64,000 bases of DNA from contig JAUCGL010000001.1 of assembly GCA_030378105.1 (NCBI GenBank), positions 1 through 64,000 on the forward strand, written 5' to 3'. Below, piece by piece: positions 52,928 through 60,362 of this stretch. This DNA comes from Candidatus Halobeggiatoa sp. HSG11 (GTDB lineage Bacteria > Pseudomonadota > Gammaproteobacteria > Beggiatoales > Beggiatoaceae). Each line of letters begins with the position of its first letter. The first letter of the stretch is position 1. The notes under the pieces were generated by a model. That model saw only the letters and a list, made by a program, of their open reading frames with translations, did no database searches and had not been told where the DNA came from. Both the position numbers and the translations under genes were made by a program.

Positions 52928-53212
52928 TCTTTAATTCCTCTCTGATAATTAATCTAGCTTAATCAAAATTTATTATTCTCTATTTATTATCTTATGTCAA
53001 CATCAAAAATGTTAAAGATATTTAGGCAAAATTAGACAATTAACAGTTTCGTTAAATTTATTTTTAACTGGAAAATAATGGTAAATAATATAATTATTAT
53101 TTTCAATATGTTATTAATAAATTACCATTAATTTAACAATTTAGGTAATATTCAAAATTAAATAACAAACATACAATGAGCCCATCATATTTACTTTAAA
53201 GGTGATTAAAAA

Positions 53213-53602
53213 ATGTCTAAATATTTTCTTGTAGGTTTAGTACTACTAGTAACAGCCTGTCATCATACGAGACCTGATTCAGAACTAAGATTCTATCAGG
53301 TAGTTACAGGAGATACTTTATATAGTATTGCCGAAGCACATAAAATGGCCGTAAATTATTTGGCAAACTGTAACAATTTAGTAGCCCCTTATTCATTAAC
53401 AGTAGGGCAATGGCTAAAAACAAACTGTTTTGCAACAACTCGTAAAGAACCTTCTAATAGTTGCAAACATGTAGTAGAAGAAGGTGATACTTTATCTTTA
53501 ATATCAAGAAAATGTGGGTGTAGTATTAATTCAATTATCGACTTAAATAATATCAAGAACCCTAATCAAATCTTGGTAGGAGATACATTGTCAATTTGCT
53601 AA
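53213..53602 (+). CDS. Lipoprotein with two LysM domains
   Basis: The 129-residue product has a lipoprotein signal peptide with lipobox LVTAC (Cys at 16) and two LysM domains (about 28-70, YQVVTGDTLYSIAEAH; 85-129, HVVEEGDTLSLISRKCGC). LysM binds peptidoglycan GlcNAc. There are several extra Cys in the domains. AAAGGTGA precedes the ATG. It is the first gene of a same-strand run of six to 56507, divergent from the HTH gene across a ~285-base AT-rich promoter region. Confidence 0.9.
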   Translation: MSKYFLVGLVLLVTACHHTRPDSELRFYQVVTGDTLYSIAEAHKMAVNYLANCNNLVAPYSLTVGQWLKTNCFATTRKEPSNSCKHVVEEGDTLSLISRKCGCSINSIIDLNNIKNPNQILVGDTLSIC

Positions 53603-53642
53603 AAGCTTTCCTTCAAAAATCATATTAATGTAGGAGAATTAT

Positions 53643-53990
53643 ATGTATTTATATTTTAGCGACAGGATGGGATTGTTTTATTGGAGTTTTTTTAAAGGAT
53701 TTTCTGTTTGGTTAATACTAGTGTTGGTAATTTATATTACTAATAAATATTTGAAATATTTTTACTTTGATGGTTTTGAATCAATTTTTGAATCTTTCAT
53801 AATGGTTTTTACAAGCTACGTTGTTTTCATTTATATAGCTTGTTTTATTTTAGGTGTGATTTGTATAATTATGAGTATTAAACACGGTAATTTTTATCCG
53901 TGTGAATTTTGTGCTTGGCTTAATTACATAGTTTACTGTGATGATAGAAGTATTATGGATATGTGTATGTATGGCAGAATTCATCGATAG
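53643..53990 (+). CDS. Small membrane protein, family A (115 aa)
   Basis: Two transmembrane helices (FSVWLILVLVIYITNKYL; FIMVFTSYVVFIYIACFILGVICII) and a C-terminal Cys-rich region (YPCEFCAWLNYIVYCDD). AGGAG precedes the ATG by 6 nt. Topology and Cys-Trp-Leu-rich end resemble the 101-residue protein at 54432, so the two are probably paralogues. Function unknown. Confidence 0.65.
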   Translation: MYLYFSDRMGLFYWSFFKGFSVWLILVLVIYITNKYLKYFYFDGFESIFESFIMVFTSYVVFIYIACFILGVICIIMSIKHGNFYPCEFCAWLNYIVYCDDRSIMDMCMYGRIHR

Positions 53991-54022
53991 TATAACTTTT
54001 TACATTTTGGAGATTATTAACT

Positions 54023-54409
54023 ATGAATAAAATACTTTGCAAGCTATTGTTGATTTTAATGTTTTTAGTGCCATCAGTATCTTTCGCTAAACCCACACCT
54101 ATATTTTTACAGACAGGCGACGAGCTATTTGAAATAGAAGATGCACCAAAATTGTGGGATGGGTCTTCAATTGGATACGCATGTAAGCGGTTTGGCTTGT
54201 TCTACGCAGATTTATGGACTTGGGATTGTAAGATAATGGTGATAAATATTGATGAGTTCTCTGCTGGTGAGCTTGATGAAGAAATGAGGCTTGAGTTCTC
54301 ATCCATGTACTCACTTAGCGATAGGGTACGTAATCCTTGGAATCATTATGGTGGATTTGTCTTAGCTCTATTTATAATCAGTATAGTAGTTATTAAGCTA
54401 CGGCAATAA
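54023..54409 (+). CDS. Exported or membrane-anchored small protein (128 aa)
   Basis: A signal peptide (LCKLLLILMFLVPSVSFAKP), an ~80-residue extracytoplasmic part with two Cys (IGYACKRFG, TWDCKIM) and a C-terminal TM helix (GGFVLALFIISIVVIKL) ending in a short charged tail. No family is recognised. It lies between two paralogous small membrane proteins in the same direction, suggesting a membrane complex. Confidence 0.65.
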   Translation: MNKILCKLLLILMFLVPSVSFAKPTPIFLQTGDELFEIEDAPKLWDGSSIGYACKRFGLFYADLWTWDCKIMVINIDEFSAGELDEEMRLEFSSMYSLSDRVRNPWNHYGGFVLALFIISIVVIKLRQ

Positions 54410-54431
54410 TAAGATACGAGGAGAAATTATT

Positions 54432-54737
54432 ATGTTTTTCAATGAAATATTTGATTCATCGTCCAATATTTTTTGGCTAGGTTTTTTAGTTTGGTCAGTA
54501 ATAGGGTTATCGATCTATATTGCTAGTAACCACTGGCAGTACTCAGAACTCAAATCGATTATTGGGATCGTAATGCTAATTTTACTCGGGTATTTTGTTA
54601 TTATACCCATAGCTTGTATATTTATAGATATTGGCTGTTATATTATGAGTTACTTTAAAGGCTATGATTATAATAATCAAATCCATGAATGGTGCAAATG
54701 GCTTCACACAGCTTGTAGCGAAAAATGTAAATATTGA
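54432..54737 (+). CDS. Small membrane protein, family A paralogue (101 aa)
   Basis: Two TM helices (LGFLVWSVIGLSIYIAS; IIGIVMLILLGYFVIIPIACIFIDIGCYI) and a Cys-containing tail (HEWCKWLHTACSEKCKY) laid out like the 115-residue protein at 53643. GAGGAG lies 8 nt before the ATG. Unknown function. Confidence 0.65.
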   Translation: MFFNEIFDSSSNIFWLGFLVWSVIGLSIYIASNHWQYSELKSIIGIVMLILLGYFVIIPIACIFIDIGCYIMSYFKGYDYNNQIHEWCKWLHTACSEKCKY

Positions 54738-54797
54738 GCATTATAAATGTGAGAATATACAGCAAAAACAGTTATTTTTATGCAGAAAAATATTGGA

Positions 54798-54934
54798 ATA
54801 TCGTTCCCAAACTCCAGTTTGGGAATGCACTGCCAAGAAGCTCCGCTTCGTCTTAACAATGATATATTTCAATTCAAAGCAGAACTTTAACTGCATTGTG
54901 TTCCCAAACAGAAGTTTGAGAACAATAATCATAA
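54798..54934. repeat. TTCCCAAAC palindromic repeat element
   Basis: GTTCCCAAACTCCAGTTTGG at 54803 and a related inverted repeat GTTCCCAAACAGAAGTTTGA at 54900 bracket about 70 bases including the small hairpin AAGAAGCTCCGCTTCGTCTT. It looks like a composite MITE. No gene is present from 54738 to 55128 apart from these repeats. Confidence 0.6.
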
Positions 54935-54954
54935 TTGCTGAAATTTTTTACAGC

Positions 54955-54987
54955 AGACCTAAATAGGTTTTCAAAATCTGTTAAGTC
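54955..54987. repeat. Diverged REP-like palindrome
   Basis: AGACCTAAATAGGTTTTC followed by AAAATCTGTTAAGTCT, a decayed relative of the AGACCTACTAGGTTT palindromes near the RAYT gene. Confidence 0.55.
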
Positions 54988-55128
54988 TTATTTTTAATGA
55001 GTTAAATGTTATAGTTGGTCAAAATGCCAACCTAATATTTTAATAATTGGTCATTTTGATGAATTTAAAAAATTTTCCTAATCTATATAATGGGAATTGT
55101 TAACTTCACAATTAAATGGTATATCAAT

Positions 55129-55578
55129 ATGAAATTTAAAATTAAGTTACTACTAATGGTGTTTAGTTTTATACTACTTCAAGCTTGTTTTCATCACAAA
55201 CAAACAACTCCTGTAATTCCACATCAGGTTTTATCTGGGGAAAACCTTAATGCCATTATAAATTTGTATGGAATTTCTGATAATGACGTAGAGGTATTAA
55301 TAAAGTTCAATGATCTTCAACCTCCAGATTATTATATACGTGTCGGTGATACTCTATATGTTCCTAAATACATGATACTTAAGCCTAAATCTTGTTATCA
55401 GAAACATGTTGTAGTTAAAGGTGATAATGTATATTCTTTAACTAGAAAATATGGTCTTAGCAAAGGCGATATAGATAATTGGAATAACCTAAAAGACTCT
55501 AACCAATTGTCCATAGGGCAAAGATTAATAGTTTCCCCACCTAATAATCCAGCTTGTTCGCAGTCCAATCGTAGATAA
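55129..55578 (+). CDS. Lipoprotein with two LysM domains (second)
   Basis: About 149 residues from the ATG at 55129, chosen because it directly yields a lipoprotein signal peptide (KFKIKLLLMVFSFILLQAC); an ATG 13 codons upstream would bury it. Two LysM domains follow: VLSGENLNAIINLYGISDNDVE...YIRVGDTLYVP and HVVVKGDNVYSLTRKYGLSK...LSIGQRLIV. Similar in plan to the lipoprotein at 53213, so the cluster has duplicated LysM modules. Predicted envelope location, binding peptidoglycan. Confidence 0.88.
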   Translation: MKFKIKLLLMVFSFILLQACFHHKQTTPVIPHQVLSGENLNAIINLYGISDNDVEVLIKFNDLQPPDYYIRVGDTLYVPKYMILKPKSCYQKHVVVKGDNVYSLTRKYGLSKGDIDNWNNLKDSNQLSIGQRLIVSPPNNPACSQSNRR

Positions 55579-55676
55579 GTGATTTGGTGAACACATATTT
55601 AACCATAATGATTTTTTGTAGTTAATTCATGGAATTCAAAATAAATCTTGGATTCCATTACATTAAGAGGTTTATT

Positions 55677-56507
55677 ATGAACGTAAAACAATTATTAGTT
55701 ATTTTATGTTGTATCAGCTTGTTACCATCTTTTGTGGTAGCAGAAACTTTTGGAATAGTCATATATAAAGGCAAGACTCAATTGAGAGTTCGTAAAGCTC
55801 CTAGTACAAATGCAAAAGAGATTAATGGCCTACCATATGGAGAAGTAGTAAAAATTTTAACCAAGCCAAGTAGTTCTTGGCATAAAATTGAATACCGTCA
55901 AGGATTAAGAGGTTATTCTTTTGGCAATTACGGTAAAAATATTCTCCCCTTGCCTTATGAACAATACGATGCTTGTGTAAAAGTTGTAGCTGAATCACTG
56001 AATGTCCGTACTGGTCCAGCTTATCATGATCGAAAAGATGGAACTCCCCAATATTTTCGTGTAATTAACGAAATTGCTGAAGGTTCTATATTGCAAGTTT
56101 TGGGCAGAATAGCGTACAGAAACTGGGAAGGAAATAATGTTGTATGGTTTAGAATCCAAGATGCTAATATGCAAACTGGTCATTATATTAACGGAAATTC
56201 CAAATATGTTTTACCAGCAAATTGTCAAAATATTGTTAATTATTCCAATTATTTTGATGAGGAATTAGAAGAAACTGAAGAATCAGAAGAAATGCAACTT
56301 GAATATCGTGAAAGAAAGATTGAAAAAAATCCTGAAGAAACATTTTACAATTGCAATATACAATCTAATGCAAAATCTCGTAATTGTATAGAAAATATTT
56401 GTAAAACAACAAGTATTACAGATGAGGAGTATAAAAGCTGTAAATATGCTTGTGAAAAAAGGAGAGCAACTGACAAGGAGGAATGTAATTATAGACATAG
56501 AAATTAA
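55677..56507 (+). CDS. Exported SH3b-domain protein
   Basis: About 276 residues from the ATG at 55677 (signal peptide MNVKQLLVILCCISLLPSFV then VAET; AAGAGG lies ~8 nt upstream; an ATG 16 codons earlier is less likely). Two bacterial SH3 domains follow: QLRVRKAPSTNAKEINGLPYG (~30-90) and KVVAESLNVRTGPAYHDRK (~100-180), then an acidic and Cys-rich tail (EELEETEESEE; SRNCIENICKTTS; YKSCKYACEKR). SH3b domains bind cell-wall peptides; with the two LysM lipoproteins this fits a peptidoglycan-associated group. The tail is unusual for the family. Confidence 0.85.
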   Translation: MNVKQLLVILCCISLLPSFVVAETFGIVIYKGKTQLRVRKAPSTNAKEINGLPYGEVVKILTKPSSSWHKIEYRQGLRGYSFGNYGKNILPLPYEQYDACVKVVAESLNVRTGPAYHDRKDGTPQYFRVINEIAEGSILQVLGRIAYRNWEGNNVVWFRIQDANMQTGHYINGNSKYVLPANCQNIVNYSNYFDEELEETEESEEMQLEYRERKIEKNPEETFYNCNIQSNAKSRNCIENICKTTSITDEEYKSCKYACEKRRATDKEECNYRHRN

Positions 56508-56514
56508 ACTCGTA

Positions 56515-56555
56515 GGGTGTATAAACGAAGTGTCATACACCACATTTTTCTAACC
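56515..56555. repeat. 41-bp repeat, copy 1
   Basis: Begins GGGTGTATAAACGAAGTGTC and contains the inverted pair GTGTA/TACAC; identical to 59441-59481. Both copies follow within ~25 bases of a stop codon. Confidence 0.9.
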
Positions 56556-56558
56556 GTT

Positions 56559-56600
56559 CACAATTCTCAATCAAAAACTTGGTTGAGAATTGTGGTTTTT
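56559..56600 (+). terminator. Strong intrinsic terminator
   Basis: CACAATTCTCAATCAA-AAAC-TTGGTTGAGAATTGTG (one G-T pair) followed by GTTTTTATT, after the SH3b gene and the 41-bp repeat. It separates the LysM/SH3b run from the convergent toxin-antitoxin pair. Confidence 0.85.
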
Positions 56601-56652
56601 ATTAGGAGAAACCAAATAGAAGAAATCCAAAAATTTAGAATATTCCATTTGG

Positions 56653-56865
56653 CTATCTTATTCTTGAATCCCTAACAGCATCTAGGATATTTTGAGTTGT
56701 AGCTTTAGTTTTAATCCCAGAAATATCAAATGGTGAAGTTGTATGTTTTGATTTTAAAGAAAATAATGCACCATCTTTTCTGCGAATTTCAACTTCTTCT
56801 TTTTGAGCTAATATTAATAGCTTAGAAAGATTTTGTCTAGCTTCTGAATAAGTAAATACTTTCAT
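56653..56865 (-). CDS. Phd/YefM-family antitoxin
   Basis: The 70-residue protein opens MKVFTYSEARQNLSKLL, the standard Phd/YefM N-terminal DNA-binding fold, followed by EVEIRRKDGALFSL. It overlaps the upstream PIN toxin by 4 bp (ATGA). Phd/YefM antitoxins bind DNA as dimers and wrap the toxin with their C-terminus. The order is toxin then antitoxin, opposite to the usual one. Confidence 0.88.
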   Translation of the reverse strand: MKVFTYSEARQNLSKLLILAQKEEVEIRRKDGALFSLKSKHTTSPFDISGIKTKATTQNILDAVRDSRIR

Positions 56866-57251
56866 TTTATTACCTCAATGTTAAGTTCAGTGGCTACTTG
56901 TTTCATACGTTTATCCAAAGTAATCAATGGATAATTAAGTGATTTTGCACATTGTAAAAAATAAGCATCATATGCATAAATATTGAAATCAATTGCAAGT
57001 TTTAGTGCTTGCTGAATATCTACGCCAATTAGTTTTACTGGAATGTTATTGGCAATTTTTTGAGCCATAACAGCTTCATCATTGGTAATTTGTTTACGCT
57101 TAACCATAGCAGATAAAGCATTACCAATTTCATATGGCAATATTTCTGGAGCAGTTGCTTCAGTTTCTGATGTTAGCTGAATGATGTAATCTTTTTCTGG
57201 TTCATCTAAAACAACTGCTAATAATATGTTTGTGTCTACTATTATATTCAT
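56862..57251 (-). CDS. PIN-domain ribonuclease toxin (VapC-like)
   Basis: The 129-residue protein carries the PIN acidic residues D6 (IVDTNILLAV), E41 (ILPYEIGNAL), D95 (YAYDAYFLQCA) and D113 (LITLDKRM). It is transcribed before its Phd-type antitoxin, with a 4-bp overlap. PIN paired with Phd/YefM is common; the order is the odd point. The 72-bp gap up to the divergent HAD-fusion gene must hold its promoter. Confidence 0.9.
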   Translation of the reverse strand: MNIIVDTNILLAVVLDEPEKDYIIQLTSETEATAPEILPYEIGNALSAMVKRKQITNDEAVMAQKIANNIPVKLIGVDIQQALKLAIDFNIYAYDAYFLQCAKSLNYPLITLDKRMKQVATELNIEVIK

Positions 57252-57323
57252 AATGAATAATTGTACAACTATAAATTATTTTAGCAAGAATTCATATTTA
57301 TTAATAACTTTTAAGGAAACTTT

Positions 57324-59417
57324 ATGAAAAACCAAGTATTAGCATTATTATTAGTTGTATCCGAAGTAGTAATCGCCTCACCAACCGCAGAGGAATATCC
57401 ACATTGGAAAGAATGCTTCCCATCAGGAACTTTTTCTGCTGAACAAGACAGATGTTCTAAACTCCAACAAGTCGATGAATTCATTGACCAACATGCCAAT
57501 CAAAACAAAGGAGCCGTATTTGATTTTGATGGTACGCTTTACAATGAAGGTATTGATTTAAAGGAGGAACATGGAACTGAATTAAACGGTAAGCAAGTGA
57601 AAGTTGTGGGACAACCAGCGTGGCATCGTTGGGCAGCCAACCATTGGCATGAATATCCAAAATTAGATTTATTTCCACTGTACAGAACGAAAGGCAACAA
57701 CCATTTAGAAGCACTTATTAATGTTGATAACTATCTGGAAGGTAAGAGTAATTCTAAAACTGGCAAAGTGACTGGCTATCATAAATTCCGCCAAATCGGA
57801 ACCTTAGAAGCTGGTATGACACCAGAAAATATGGCTGAAGCAGTCAAACTTTATCTGGACAATTACAGCCCAGAAGATTATGCTTTCAAGCCTGTATTAG
57901 ACATTATGCAGAATATGATCAACAACAAATTTAAAGTTTGGATCATAACTGGAAGCAATCCTTATTTCGTTTCAGTAGTATTAGATAGGATTGAACAACT
58001 TGATACAACTGGATATTTTAATTTTGGTGATTTGTCAGTAACTCCTCATCAACCTTCTTCAAAAAATGGGAAAACCATCAACTCCAGAATAGTTGGTAAT
58101 GCTGCCAAAGTATACAACGGTAAATTTACAGCCGTTTGGGATGATAGATATTTACCCAGAAACAAGTATAAAGAACTGTATGCTGTGATGAAAGAAGGCA
58201 AGCGTTTGGTTATCAGGGATTATATTGAACCATATGATAATACTGATATTATTGCTTGTGTTGGTAATAGTGGCGGTGATTTTGAGATGATGGATTATGT
58301 ATTGAACAAACCTGATTCCAAAGGGATTTTTATTAATCCTCGTGGTAGACTAAAAAAATTGGAAGATAACCCAAATACAGCAACTTTTTCTATGTCTCGG
58401 AATTTAGACCCAGAACAAAGAATGTTCAACTCCATCAACAGCCTACACCAACAATTTCTTGATGCTGAGAAAGATTTTTCATTAACTATTCCAGAATCTT
58501 GGAAAGATATTGAATTTAAACATATAGTTGGTTGTGGTATGGGCGGAAGTTCCTTGCATTACCAAGTATTTAACTCAACTAGTCTATCTGAACAGAAGAT
58601 AGTCATAGCCAATGATTACAATATCCCAAAGTATGTTGATTTAAAACAAGCTTTAGTTATTGGTAGTTCATTTTCTGGAGGAACAGAAGAAACTATATCT
58701 TGCTTTAAACAAGCTATTGATGGTAGAGCTAAAACTATTGCTATTACTGGAAAAGAAAAAGGTGAACTTGCTAAAATTGCATCTGATAACAATATTCCTA
58801 TTCTATACCTTGGTTTAGGAGATATTGAACCAAGAGTGGCTATTGGCAAGTACTTCACGTATTTAGTTAAGATACTACATAAACTTGGTTTGTCTAAAAT
58901 GTTTGATGTTAATGCCGTTGCAGATAATTTGAAACAGCAAGATTTATTTCCAGAAACTCAACAACTTGCTCCAAAAATGATAGGTTCAACTGTGATGATT
59001 TATTCAGGTAAATCTTTCAGCAGCACTGCCAGAATAGCCAAAACCATCATCAACGAAAATGGCAAACACCCATCTTTCCAAAGTGAATTACCAGAAGCTA
59101 ACCACAATGAAATAGAAGGTTACATCAATGCTGATGGAAAATACACCCTTATATTCTTTGACAATCCAAAAAATGATCATCCTAAAATCAGAGAACGCTT
59201 TGAAAAAACGGTTATTTCTGTCAAAAAACATTCTCAAGCTGATATTATTAACTATATTTATCAACCAACTGGAAATTTATATATAGAAAGGGTTTTTAAT
59301 GCTTTGTTGTGGAGTCATTATCTTGGTTATAACCTTGCTATTATCTCCGATGTTAAACCGAAAGAAGTTGATATTATTAAGTGTTTTAAAGAACAGCTTA
59401 AAGGAAATGATTGTTAA
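57324..59417 (+). CDS. Exported HAD phosphatase / phosphosugar isomerase (SIS) fusion
   Basis: The 697-residue protein has a signal-peptide-like start (QVLALLLVVSEVVIASPT), a HAD phosphatase domain (about 50-360: AVFDFDGTLYNEG with the two catalytic Asp, VWIITGSN motif II, GNSGGDFEMMDY motif IV), and a bifunctional phosphoglucose/phosphomannose isomerase-type SIS module (390-690: GCGMGGSSLHYQ, IGSSFSGGTEETISC, SELPEANHNEIEGY). The NHNEI motif is the family signature. PGI/PMI enzymes interconvert sugar phosphates in the cytoplasm, so an export signal is unexpected. AAGGAAA lies 5-6 nt before the ATG. Alternatively the hydrophobic start is not cleaved. Confidence 0.85.
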   Translation: MKNQVLALLLVVSEVVIASPTAEEYPHWKECFPSGTFSAEQDRCSKLQQVDEFIDQHANQNKGAVFDFDGTLYNEGIDLKEEHGTELNGKQVKVVGQPAWHRWAANHWHEYPKLDLFPLYRTKGNNHLEALINVDNYLEGKSNSKTGKVTGYHKFRQIGTLEAGMTPENMAEAVKLYLDNYSPEDYAFKPVLDIMQNMINNKFKVWIITGSNPYFVSVVLDRIEQLDTTGYFNFGDLSVTPHQPSSKNGKTINSRIVGNAAKVYNGKFTAVWDDRYLPRNKYKELYAVMKEGKRLVIRDYIEPYDNTDIIACVGNSGGDFEMMDYVLNKPDSKGIFINPRGRLKKLEDNPNTATFSMSRNLDPEQRMFNSINSLHQQFLDAEKDFSLTIPESWKDIEFKHIVGCGMGGSSLHYQVFNSTSLSEQKIVIANDYNIPKYVDLKQALVIGSSFSGGTEETISCFKQAIDGRAKTIAITGKEKGELAKIASDNNIPILYLGLGDIEPRVAIGKYFTYLVKILHKLGLSKMFDVNAVADNLKQQDLFPETQQLAPKMIGSTVMIYSGKSFSSTARIAKTIINENGKHPSFQSELPEANHNEIEGYINADGKYTLIFFDNPKNDHPKIRERFEKTVISVKKHSQADIINYIYQPTGNLYIERVFNALLWSHYLGYNLAIISDVKPKEVDIIKCFKEQLKGNDC

Positions 59418-59440
59418 GTAAGCTTTTTGATAGCTCGTTA

Positions 59441-59481
59441 GGGTGTATAAACGAAGTGTCATACACCACATTTTTCTAACC
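59441..59481. repeat. 41-bp repeat, copy 2
   Basis: Identical to 56515-56555 and again just downstream of a gene end. Confidence 0.9.
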
Positions 59482-59485
59482 TTCA

Positions 59486-59649
59486 AAATCGCTGCGAAAC
59501 ATGGAGAGGCGAAGCCGAAGTCGAGTAGTCCGCGACTTGCGTGAGAGTTCTTAAATTTGAAGAAATAGTTAAGCGGAGCGGTGTTTCTTGAAATCAAGTC
59601 GCAAACTCTACTTGGTTTCGACTTAGCTTTTTCATGTCTCGTAGCAATT
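59486..59649. repeat. Long imperfect hairpin element (164 bp)
   Basis: The left arm from GCTGCGAAACATG to GCGACTTG (59491-59539) pairs with the right arm running to GTAGC (59596-59645), ~50-bp arms with mismatches. A nested hairpin AAGAAATAGTTAAGCGGAGCG/TGTTTCTT lies inside. It is GC-richer than its surroundings and has no ORF. It could be a MITE or a structured RNA. Confidence 0.7.
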
Positions 59650-59712
59650 GCTTATCTTTTGACATTTAGGTTATGTTTGGATTAAAATATATTTTTTACA
59701 ACAGGATAAATA

Positions 59713-60096
59713 ATGATGCAACAACAAATAGAAACATATTTAGCAGATGAAACTAAACTTTATCAGGAATGGTTCGCAATATATAATCCTCCAATAGATG
59801 GTGTAGATGGTGAAATTGTTAAATTTGCTGAAACAGAATCTTTAGATTCATTGAAGAAACGTTTTGCCACTTGGTTTGACAGCCAAGAAAAGGCTTTACG
59901 TAAAATAATCTGTGAAGAATGGGGTTATAACAAAAAAACCTTTGAAAATAAGCTTGCATTAATTACTGCTATTGCAATTGATTGTTTAGTAGTAACTTAT
60001 GAACTTTCTACTGCTAATACAATAACAATAGCTACAATTTTAGTAGCTGATGGTTATTTGGAGCGTTTATGTCCGGAAACTGAAGTGAAAAGTTAA
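59713..60096 (+). CDS. Hypothetical protein (127 aa)
   Basis: Mostly helical, no signal peptide, with a hydrophobic stretch (LALITAIAIDCLVVTYELS, ~78-97) that may be a core helix or a membrane pass. No family recognised. It starts 63 bp after the hairpin element. Confidence 0.65.
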   Translation: MMQQQIETYLADETKLYQEWFAIYNPPIDGVDGEIVKFAETESLDSLKKRFATWFDSQEKALRKIICEEWGYNKKTFENKLALITAIAIDCLVVTYELSTANTITIATILVADGYLERLCPETEVKS

Positions 60097-60171
60097 AAAT
60101 GTCTGAAGTTCATAAACTTAGTGTTGCCAATCAAAATGACAATGACCCAAATGGGTCAGGGCAACTATAAA

Positions 60172-60276
60172 TATAGCATTTCCCGATTAAATAGATTACA
60201 GTAATACAAAATAAATAATTGATATTTTTGTAGAATTTAATTAATAATTAACCATTCATAATTAATAATTGCTATA
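60172..60276. mobile_element. MITE-like element with TATAGCA ends, copy A
   Basis: Starts TATAGCATTTCCCGATTAAA and ends AATTGCTATA; the ends are inverted (TATAGCA/TGCTATA). A related 84-bp copy lies at 63415-63498. No ORF. Confidence 0.75.
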
Positions 60277-60279
60277 ACT

Positions 60280-60348
60280 GTTTCGCTGAGGAATGATTAG
60301 CTAACGGAATATGGACGTTCCATTAGCGTCATGAAATCTATGCGAAAC
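60280..60348. terminator. Nested hairpin between convergent genes
   Basis: GTTTCGC (60280) pairs with GCGAAAC (60342-60348), enclosing GCTAACGGAA...TTCCATTAGC. It lies between the stops of two convergent genes, as a bidirectional terminator or structured repeat would. Confidence 0.6.
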
Positions 60349-60362
60349 TCGTTAAAAATCAA

